Source of the DNA: PVC group bacterium
GTDB taxonomy: Bacteria > Verrucomicrobiota > Kiritimatiellia > CAIKKV01 > PXCX01
Assembly: GCA_003565195.1 (NCBI GenBank)
Contig: PXCX01000100.1
Coordinates: 1-8,216 of the forward strand
Direction of reading: 5' to 3'
Length of the DNA stretch: 8,216 bases
Shown: piece by piece, positions 1-5,930 of the stretch
Layout: each line of letters starts with the position of its first letter
How positions within the stretch are numbered: the first letter of the stretch is position 1
Translations under genes and position numbers: made by a program
The notes under the pieces: generated by a model
What the model was told of the DNA's origin: nothing
Seen by the model: the letters and a program-made list of their open reading frames with translations, nothing else
Database searches by the model: none

Positions 1-642
1 AACCCATCCGCTGACAGCCAGCAATATCCGGGTCGGCAATGGCAAACGACCCCACCCTTCGAACAAGGCGGCAACCCGCGGCATGAAAAACGCCAGCAAA
101 ACAAACACCGTTGCCGCCCCAACCACCAAAAGCAAGGCCGGATAAGCCACCGCGGCCTGAACACGCCGGCGCCGGTCGTCCTGTTTCTCGCGTTCCTCGG
201 CCAACCGCAATAAAATCCGGTCCAAAGCGCCGGCCGATTCGCCGGCACGTACCATGCTGACGTATAACGGCGAAAATACACGAGGATACTCGCTTAAGGC
301 AGCCGAAAAGGTACTGCCGTTGCCAATCGCTTGCGTAATATTCTCCAAAACGTTGCCGAAACGCGCATTTGATGACTGCCCGCTTACGGTCGCAAGCGCC
401 TGTAACATGGGCACCCCCGCTTTAAGCAATCCGGCCATCTGACGCGTAAACAGGGTGATATCATGAAAACTAATAGATCCATGCCGGCGACCGTGGGCAG
501 CCACCCCCCGTTTTTGAACCCGAATCGGGATGTAGCCGTCGGCATCCAGGGCCGCCAACGCATCGGCTTCGGATGCCGCCCGGATTTCGCCGGTTTCAGG
601 ACGACCGGGTCCCCGCTTGGCGGTATACTCATAAATTGGCAT
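1..642 (-). CDS. GspF/PilC-type inner-membrane platform protein (N-terminal 214 residues; 3' end outside window)
   Basis: Inner-membrane protein that forms the platform under a type II secretion pseudopilus or a type IV pilus and works with the GspE/PilB hexamer. I translated 214 codons by hand from the ATG at 642-640 to the window edge with no stop. The start MPIYEYTAKR is typical of the family. Family signatures follow: FTRQMAGLLKAGVPMLQAL at residues 65-83, and FSPLYVSMVRAGESAGALD at about 123-141. A basic stretch (about 155-160, RRRR) precedes the first membrane helix at about 168-187 (YPALLLVVGAATVFVLLAFF), and a second hydrophobic stretch begins near 205. The full family is about 400 residues, so roughly half is visible. 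The ATG follows the gspE stop codon after a single base (TGA-G-ATG), so translation is probably coupled. The sequence does not distinguish secretion (GspF) from pilus (PilC) use. Confidence 0.95.
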   Translation of the reverse strand, partial: MPIYEYTAKRGPGRPETGEIRAASEADALAALDADGYIPIRVQKRGVAAHGRRHGSISFHDITLFTRQMAGLLKAGVPMLQALATVSGQSSNARFGNVLENITQAIGNGSTFSAALSEYPRVFSPLYVSMVRAGESAGALDRILLRLAEEREKQDDRRRRVQAAVAYPALLLVVGAATVFVLLAFFMPRVAALFEGWGRLPLPTRILLAVSGWV

Positions 643-643
643 C

Positions 644-2275
644 TCAGACCGCGGTTATCCGCATGACTTCTTCCATGGTGGTGAGACCGCGCGCCGCTTT
701 CGCGGCGCCGTTTTGAGCCAGAGTCCGCATGCCCATGGCGTCGGCCGCCGAACGCAGACGGCCGGCCGGCGCTTTCTCCAGAATCAAATCCTGAATCGAG
801 GCCTCATTCGGCAGCATCTCGCTGATGGCCGCACGCCCGCGATAACCACTGTGATTACACGCACGACAACCGCGGCCGCGATAGCCGGATTCGCCGTCCG
901 GCTTATCATAACGTTCCCGGCACGAGGAACAAATCATGCGTAGCAAACGCTGCGCGATCGTCAACGCCAGGGTCGACGCCACCAGATAGGGTTCAACCCC
1001 CATCTCGGTAAGCCGTCCCGGCGTGGATGCTGCATCGTTGGTATGCAGGGTGCTGAACACAAGATGACCCGTCATGGCCGACTGGACCGCAATGCGTGCC
1101 GTCTCCAAATCGCGGATTTCGCCCACCATCATTACATCCGGATCGTGCCGCAACATGCTGCGCAAAGTGCGCGCGAACGTCAACCCGATCTGGGGATGGA
1201 TTTGGGTCTGGGTAATCCCGCGCAATTCGTATTCCACCGGATCTTCAATGGTGATGATCTTGCGTTCCTGCGAATTCAAGCGGCTGAGACAGGCATACAA
1301 CGTCGTGCTTTTGCCGCTGCCCGTCGGGCCGGTCACCAGCAGGATGCCATTCGGCCGGGCAATCGTCCGGCACAAAATCTCCAGCGCATCGTCATCATAC
1401 CCAAGATCGTTGAGGTCGAACAACATCGAGGCCGGCAAAATCCGGACCACTACATCCTCGCCATGCATCGCCGGCACCACCGAAACCCGGAGATCATAAC
1501 GCTGACGGTCCACCACAACGCCGGCGCGGCCATCCTGCGGTAAACGCCGCTCTACAATATCAAGACCGGCCATCAGTTTTATCCGCGAGATAATCGACGG
1601 GAAAAGGAACCGCATGTCGCCATGCACATTCGTCGGCCACAACAAACCATCAATCCGCCGGCGTACACGTACGCCCTCACGATCGGCCTCGAAATGAATA
1701 TCGGTTGCCCGATCGCGGATGGCTTCCTGCAAAAACTGGTTGACCAACCGCACCACCGATGTGTCGGATGCCGTCTTGCCGACATCCTGGGTTTCCTCGG
1801 CAGGCGGCGGCGATGGTTCATCCGTTTGCGCCAGCAAACGTTCCACCGTATCGGCGCCGACACCATAATAAACCGCCAGCGCCTTGCGAATATCGTCACG
1901 ACATGCCAGCGCTCGTTCCACCCGGCATCCCATGGTGGCCTCGATATCTTCCACCGCCGCTAAATCCAGCGGATCGGGAACCGCCAAAATCAGCACCCCG
2001 TCCTGCAAACTCAACGGCATAACACCGTAATGGGCGGACAGTTTGGAAGTGACCGCCTTGACCGCCGCGCGATCGACTTTCATATCGGCGATCGTCACAA
2101 ACTCCATGCCGAATTGGCGAGCCTGCGCACGCAAGACATCCGCCTCCGGCAGGAACCCATGCTCGACCAGGGCTGCCGCCAGCGGTCGCCGCGTTTGGGC
2201 TGCCAGCTTACGCGCCTGTTCCAGCGCTTCAACTGTCAGAAGCTTGGCATCCAGCAATATCTGTTCGAAACCCAT
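644..2275 (-). CDS. GspE/PilB-type assembly ATPase of a type II secretion system or type IV pilus
   Basis: Hexameric cytoplasmic ATPase that powers extension of a pilus or pseudopilus by acting on the GspF-type platform protein. At 543 residues it has the normal full length. An MshEN/T2SSE_N-like domain lies at about 1-140, followed by a Pro/Glu-rich linker (about 150-165). The core has Walker A GPTGSGKST (316-324), the Asp box EDPVEYE (345-351), Walker B VMMVGEIRD (381-389) and the His box HLVFSTLHTNDA (404-415). A four-cysteine metal motif is present as CSSC (449-452) and CRAC (470-473), with only 17 residues between the pairs. All catalytic motifs look intact. The ATG lies 2 bases after the beta TAA stop, and I see no convincing Shine-Dalgarno upstream, so reinitiation after beta is likely. 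It is immediately followed by the GspF-type gene. Whether it serves a pilus, a secretion system or another filament is not decidable here. Confidence 0.96.
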   Translation of the reverse strand: MGFEQILLDAKLLTVEALEQARKLAAQTRRPLAAALVEHGFLPEADVLRAQARQFGMEFVTIADMKVDRAAVKAVTSKLSAHYGVMPLSLQDGVLILAVPDPLDLAAVEDIEATMGCRVERALACRDDIRKALAVYYGVGADTVERLLAQTDEPSPPPAEETQDVGKTASDTSVVRLVNQFLQEAIRDRATDIHFEADREGVRVRRRIDGLLWPTNVHGDMRFLFPSIISRIKLMAGLDIVERRLPQDGRAGVVVDRQRYDLRVSVVPAMHGEDVVVRILPASMLFDLNDLGYDDDALEILCRTIARPNGILLVTGPTGSGKSTTLYACLSRLNSQERKIITIEDPVEYELRGITQTQIHPQIGLTFARTLRSMLRHDPDVMMVGEIRDLETARIAVQSAMTGHLVFSTLHTNDAASTPGRLTEMGVEPYLVASTLALTIAQRLLRMICSSCRERYDKPDGESGYRGRGCRACNHSGYRGRAAISEMLPNEASIQDLILEKAPAGRLRSAADAMGMRTLAQNGAAKAARGLTTMEEVMRITAV

Positions 2276-2277
2276 GC

Positions 2278-3675
2278 TTACGACGACTGAATTTTACCGA
2301 TCATGTAGAACTCGTCTTCGGTTTGTTCGTCGTACTTGCCGTCTATGATTTGTTCCACACCGTCGAGCGTGTCGCTAATCGGCACGAATTCACCTTTTTT
2401 CCCGACATAAGACTCCGCGACGAACATCGGCTGAGTCATGAAATTCTGCAGTTTGCGCGCCCGATCGTAGGTAAGCCGGTCCGCCCGGGATAACTCTTCC
2501 AAACCGATCACCGCCACAATCCGGTGCAACTCCTCGTACTTGGTCATGATCCGCAGGAATTCCTGCGCCAAATGAAAATGCCGTTCGCCTACCATCGCCG
2601 CACTGAGATTCGAACATGACGATGCCAGCGGATCGATGGCCGGATAAAGACCCAACTGGGTCCGTTCGCGCGACAAAACCATTACCGCATCAAGATAACT
2701 GAAGATGGTAACCACGGCTGGATCGGTGAGATCATCGGCCGGGACATACACGGCTTCGAACGCCGACACGGATCCCTTGATACGCTCATGGACATCGCCA
2801 ACCTCCGAACTCAAGGTGGGCTGGTAACCGGTTTCGGAGGGTGTCCGCCCCAGCAAGGTCGAAATCTCCGAACCGGCCTGCACGAACCGGAAAACATTGT
2901 CGATAAACAACAAAACCTCGCGCCCGGTCGATTCCAGATATTCAGCCAGCGTGACGCCGGTCAGAATGACATTGAAACGCGCGCCCGGCGGTTCATCCAT
3001 CTGACCAAACGCCATCATGACCTTGTCGGAAATACCGGCTTCCCGGAACTCATGATACAGCTCGTTGCCTTCGCGAATCCGTTCGCCGACTCCGGTAAAA
3101 ACACACGCGCCCTCGTGCTGCTCGACAATATTATGGATCAATTCCGAAATCAACACCGTCTTACCGCAACCCGCGCCGCCGATAATGCCGGTCTTCGAGC
3201 CGCGTACGACCGGAAACAATAAGTCGACCACTTTAAGACCGGTTTCAACGATTTCGGCCTTCGCCGATTTCAAACTCTTGATATCGACATCCACCCGTGA
3301 CACATCCTTGTGAATCGGCAGTCGCTGGCCGGTCTCGATCGGACCCTTGCCGTCAATCGGCTGGCCCATCACGTTGACAATCCGGCCAAACAGTTCGTCG
3401 CCCACCGGAATCGTCAGCGGCTCGCCGGTCGCCGTGACAGACGCATTGCGTTGCAGGTTGTTGGTGGAGCCCAGCGCGACACAACGCGCAATGTTGCCTT
3501 CAAGATGTTCCGCCACCAACAAAACAACCTCGCGTTTGTCAAAAGAACGGGTCTTTAAAGTCTCGTGTAAATCCGGCACGGCTTCAACCGTCGAAAATGA
3601 AACATCCACAACCGGTCCCTGTACCGCGACAACCCGACCTTTGTTCAGCTTCGATTCCGTCGTCGTTTCCATCAT
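2278..3675 (-). CDS. atpD: F1-type ATPase beta subunit, catalytic residues present
   Basis: Catalytic subunit of the F1 head. 465 residues, the normal length. Walker A is GGAGCGKT (166-173), with Cys where Val is usual. The catalytic glutamate is in GVGER (E198), Walker B is VLLFIDN (255-261 region), and the adenine-pocket tyrosine is in GLYPAIDPL (Y344). LLGRTPSETGYQPTLSSE (274-291) and the lever segment EELSRAD (393-399, equivalent to DELSEED) are also clear. So beta should bind and hydrolyse ATP. After Y344 the usual DPLDSTSR reads DPLASSCSN, losing the Asp and Arg; I believe related changes occur in alternate F1F0 betas, but cannot check. The start overlaps the gamma stop as ATGA (3675-3672), with an AAGGGA-like ribosome site just upstream; a second ATG follows directly at 3672-3670. 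Unusually, beta comes last in the ATPase block and leads into gspE. Confidence 0.96.
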   Translation of the reverse strand: MMETTTESKLNKGRVVAVQGPVVDVSFSTVEAVPDLHETLKTRSFDKREVVLLVAEHLEGNIARCVALGSTNNLQRNASVTATGEPLTIPVGDELFGRIVNVMGQPIDGKGPIETGQRLPIHKDVSRVDVDIKSLKSAKAEIVETGLKVVDLLFPVVRGSKTGIIGGAGCGKTVLISELIHNIVEQHEGACVFTGVGERIREGNELYHEFREAGISDKVMMAFGQMDEPPGARFNVILTGVTLAEYLESTGREVLLFIDNVFRFVQAGSEISTLLGRTPSETGYQPTLSSEVGDVHERIKGSVSAFEAVYVPADDLTDPAVVTIFSYLDAVMVLSRERTQLGLYPAIDPLASSCSNLSAAMVGERHFHLAQEFLRIMTKYEELHRIVAVIGLEELSRADRLTYDRARKLQNFMTQPMFVAESYVGKKGEFVPISDTLDGVEQIIDGKYDEQTEDEFYMIGKIQSS

Positions 3676-4631
3676 ATTATTCCCTTTCCGACGTTCGCAA
3701 CCTTAACCTTTTCAGCAGCCGCGGCTGCGGTCCGTTTGGTGCGCGTCTTCTTCGATTTCGATGCGGAAAATGTTTCCCGCATCCCCTTGTCAATCTGTTC
3801 ATGGGCCGCCTTGAAAGCGTCCTGCTTCAGTTTCTTAAAGCGTTTCTCCACCTTGTCCAGACTGCCCTCAAGATGCGTGGCACGCGCCGAAAACTCCGCC
3901 AGTTTGGAATCTTCAAACGCTTCAAAAAGCTTGGCCGTAACCCAAACACTCGAAAGATATTCAAGCATATCCGATAACGACGATTCCACGATCACGTTGC
4001 GCGCACGCAACGCCAATTGCCAAACGGCATGGTCCTTGGTCGGCGATTCGCTCTCAACCGGTACATCGAACAATTCCGCGCAAGGCAGTATCCCCGCCGT
4101 CTCAATCACCTGCGCGGTAAACGATTGCGGTCGTGGATAAACAAGCATGACTTTCCCCATGCGCCAATTCAAAACTTCGTCCACAATATAGTCCTTGATG
4201 GCCACCGCCTGTTCGTAGACCGTCTCGCGCTCGATCCCGCTGAACGCCCGGAAGTCGCGACCCTGATCGGATAACACCGAAGCCCCCTTGTCGCCAATCA
4301 CCACCAGCGAGACGTCCGCATCCGGTAAATCGCCCTGCAGTTGATGCGCGCGCCGGATCACCCCCTGGTTCAAACCGCCCATGAACCCCGAATCCGACGT
4401 CACCACCACGATCCCCAACACCCCCGACACCGTCCGCACCAACGGATCGTCCACATCCACCATGCTGACCACACGGAAAAAACCTCCGAACGATTCCATG
4501 AAGCGCACAAAACGCTCCTTCTCCTTCTCCATGGCATGATATTGCGACGAAGCAATGTTCTTGAGCGTCTCCACCAGATTCAGGAGATCGCCGTAAAACC
4601 GTAATTCGGCGCGCAGTTCGTTTAATTGCAT
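3672..4631 (-). CDS. atpG: F1-type ATPase gamma subunit, divergent, with basic C-terminal tail
   Basis: Central rotor shaft of F1. 319 residues, against roughly 285-300 for most gammas. The N-terminal helix (LRAELRFYGDLLNLVETLKN, about 6-25) and the Rossmann-like core are recognisable, with the family motif appearing as TSDSGFMGGLNQG (78-90), where GGLN is conserved. The C-terminal helix, which normally enters the alpha3beta3 barrel and carries an ITxE-type signature, reads KLKQDAFKAAHEQID (267-281), so the signature is lost. A tail from about 290 to 319 is rich in Lys, Arg and Ala (KSKKTRTKR at 292-300, then five Ala). The start has a modest GGGA ribosome site (ACGGGATCCG before ATG). The gene is separated from the b/delta fusion by 64 bases and overlaps beta by 4. 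General style resembles the alternate F1F0 gamma family. Confidence 0.92.
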   Translation of the reverse strand: MQLNELRAELRFYGDLLNLVETLKNIASSQYHAMEKEKERFVRFMESFGGFFRVVSMVDVDDPLVRTVSGVLGIVVVTSDSGFMGGLNQGVIRRAHQLQGDLPDADVSLVVIGDKGASVLSDQGRDFRAFSGIERETVYEQAVAIKDYIVDEVLNWRMGKVMLVYPRPQSFTAQVIETAGILPCAELFDVPVESESPTKDHAVWQLALRARNVIVESSLSDMLEYLSSVWVTAKLFEAFEDSKLAEFSARATHLEGSLDKVEKRFKKLKQDAFKAAHEQIDKGMRETFSASKSKKTRTKRTAAAAAEKVKVANVGKGII

Positions 4632-4695
4632 CGGATCCCGTTACATGCCGGCCAGGCCAAGAGCCGCCGGTTACTCTAATTCAGAGATTGTTTGA
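4632..4695 (-). other. Intergenic gap between b/delta and gamma, with a weak hairpin
   Basis: This 64-base spacer is the longest gap between genes in the window. Read on the minus strand it contains a 5-bp GC stem, CCGGC (4670-4666) with GCCGG (4652-4648), around a 13-base loop, and a 4-bp CTCT/AGAG stem nearby. No U-tract follows, so it is not a standard intrinsic terminator. It may tune expression between the membrane and F1 parts of the cluster, or mean nothing. Confidence 0.3.
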
Positions 4696-5445
4696 CTAGC
4701 CGTTATCTTTGCTGAGAACTTCCTGGGCTTCCTGTAGACGATGACGCAGCGAACCATCGATCTCAAGGCTGCCCAACTTGAAGGCCAGACCGCCCAGCAA
4801 CGCTTCGTCCACCTCTTCCTCAACCGCAATCTCCAACCCGAATTTTTTATTGATCAAATCGCTTAAACGCTGACGCTGTTCCACGTTCAGCGACTGTGCC
4901 GTACGGAACGAGACATCCCCGCCATCCACCGTGATGCCGTCCGTATCCATCTCATCAAGCGCCTCAACCAGTTCATCCACCAATACCTTGTTCAAATCCG
5001 CGAAAACCGTGTCGCTGAAAACCATACCCAGAATTTCACTGGACCGTTGCACCACTTTCCCCTCCAGCTCCAGCTCCATCCGCCGGCGCAGGTTCTCCTC
5101 CTCCTGGCGCGCCCGCTGCACGATGCGTTCGCTCTCGGTGCGGGCTTCGTCAATCATTTTTTCCCGCAACTGGGCTACTTCCTGCTCGGATTTGCGCCGA
5201 CGCCGTTCCATATCCTGTTCGGCTTCCGCCTTGTAACGGGCAAGTTCCTTCTCGTGTTCCTCAATCTGGCGCACAATACCGGATTCCTTCTTGCGTACCT
5301 CCGCCTCAACCTGACGAACCGTTTTAACGGCCTGCATGGTGGTGTTGAGCAATAAACGTTTGATAATCAGTACCAACAGTATAAAAACCACCAGATGCAC
5401 GATCACAATCGGGCCCACGAACTTCAAAATATCCGTTATATCCAT
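4696..5445 (-). CDS. atpF: F0-type subunit b fused to a delta-like C-terminal domain
   Basis: Peripheral stalk protein that tethers F1 to the membrane. 249 residues, longer than a plain b (about 160). One N-terminal membrane helix is seen at about 10-29 (VGPIVIVHLVVFILLVLIIK). A long charged, almost Gly-free coiled coil follows, at about 40-135. The last 80 residues match the C-terminal domain of delta: EALLGGLAFKLGSLEIDGSL (214-233) carries the delta signature GG-x5-G-x4-DGS. No separate delta gene is present, so this fusion probably replaces it, as in the alternate F1F0 (N-ATPase) subunit B family; mycobacteria have a different b-delta fusion. A GGAG ribosome site (5454-5451) lies 5 bases before the ATG. 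It follows the c-like gene after 37 bases. Confidence 0.92.
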   Translation of the reverse strand: MDITDILKFVGPIVIVHLVVFILLVLIIKRLLLNTTMQAVKTVRQVEAEVRKKESGIVRQIEEHEKELARYKAEAEQDMERRRRKSEQEVAQLREKMIDEARTESERIVQRARQEEENLRRRMELELEGKVVQRSSEILGMVFSDTVFADLNKVLVDELVEALDEMDTDGITVDGGDVSFRTAQSLNVEQRQRLSDLINKKFGLEIAVEEEVDEALLGGLAFKLGSLEIDGSLRHRLQEAQEVLSKDNG

Positions 5446-5450
5446 AGTTA

Positions 5451-5454
5451 CTCC
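5451..5454 (-). promoter_or_regulatory. Ribosome binding site of the b/delta gene
   Basis: GGAG on the minus strand, 5 bases before the ATG at 5445. This supports the chosen start and indicates the gene is translated from its own site rather than only by coupling to the c-like gene. Confidence 0.6.
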
Positions 5455-5482
5455 GTTTCCATCAGTCTAAGGTCTTCCCCCT

Positions 5483-5698
5483 TTAGCCGCGTCCGAAAAG
5501 TTGAAAAAGTATCAGTAACGCAATTACCGCGATCCCTTGCGCGAAAACCAACGAAATGATCATGGCCTGCAATATTTTCGGCGCCGCGGACGGATTACGT
5601 CCCAAGGCCCGGATGCTGGCATATCCAATCACCGCAATCACCGTTGAAGGCCCGATAATGGTCAGGAACATGACCAGAAATATAATAAAATTATCCAC
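5483..5698 (-). CDS. F0 subunit c-like protein lacking the ion-binding carboxylate
   Basis: 71-residue hairpin membrane protein homologous to the rotor ring subunit c. Helix 1 is at about 4-28, the polar loop is GRNPSAAP (33-40, equivalent to the RQP loop that contacts gamma/epsilon), and helix 2 at about 42-68. Aligned without gaps from the loop arginine (R34), the essential Asp61 of E. coli or Glu65 of Ilyobacter falls on Q54 (codon CAA, 5539-5537). The only acidic residue in the protein is D2. Helix 1 keeps G16-P17-S18 but replaces most of the glycine repeat with bulkier residues. It should therefore not carry protons or sodium in the normal way. The start is GTG at 5698-5696: no in-frame ATG or TTG lies upstream before a stop, and a GGAG is found 10 bases before it. 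It lies 4 bases after the epsilon stop. The fold assignment is secure; function is not. Confidence 0.88.
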   Translation of the reverse strand: MDNFIIFLVMFLTIIGPSTVIAVIGYASIRALGRNPSAAPKILQAMIISLVFAQGIAVIALLILFQLFGRG

Positions 5699-5702
5699 TA
5701 CC

Positions 5703-5930
5703 CTAATTCTCCACCAAAATCATGCATTCATTGTCGTCAAACCGTACCATTCCTTTTTTTATCGGCACCTTTTTGCGCCAGTCGATCAGGACATCGCCTT
5801 CAAGTAACAAGCTGACGATCGGAGCATGATAATCCAGAATCTCGAATTCGCCCTGGTCGCCCCGCAGGAAAACACTCTTCGCTTGACCCTCGTAAACGAC
5901 ATGTTTCGGATTTAAGATGGTTACTTTCAT
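5703..5930 (-). CDS. atpC: F1-type ATPase epsilon subunit, beta-sandwich domain only
   Basis: Rotor subunit that joins gamma to the c ring. 75 residues, compared with about 130-140 for a standard epsilon. The beta-sandwich is present from MKVTILNPKHVVYEG onward, including the family motif GEFEILDYHAP (27-37), and the sequence ends at ECMILVEN, just where the sandwich normally ends. The C-terminal two-helix domain, which in many bacteria binds ATP and inhibits hydrolysis, is absent. The TAG stop is followed 4 bases later by the c-like gene, so there is no room for a lost C-terminal part. The start overlaps the alpha 2 stop as ATGA (5930-5927), with an AGGG ribosome site about 6 bases upstream. 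Short epsilons exist in some other lineages, so the truncation alone is not proof of altered function. Confidence 0.9.
   Translation of the reverse strand: MKVTILNPKHVVYEGQAKSVFLRGDQGEFEILDYHAPIVSLLLEGDVLIDWRKKVPIKKGMVRFDDNECMILVEN

Noticed and set aside
4648..4670. Hairpin between b/delta and gamma as a possible terminator
   Set aside because: Only 5 base pairs with a 13-base loop and no U-tract; kept only as a weak note on the spacer.
5448..5462. A five-codon minicistron (ATG to TAA) ending 2 bases before the b/delta start
   Set aside because: It has no ribosome site of its own and its bases serve as the Shine-Dalgarno region of b/delta; it most likely occurs by chance.
5483..5698. Q54 of the c-like subunit as a sequencing error or pseudogene sign
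   Set aside because: A single G-to-C change would give it, so error cannot be excluded outright. But the frame is intact, and the loss of the TM1 glycine pattern, the short epsilon and the altered alpha 2 point the same way.
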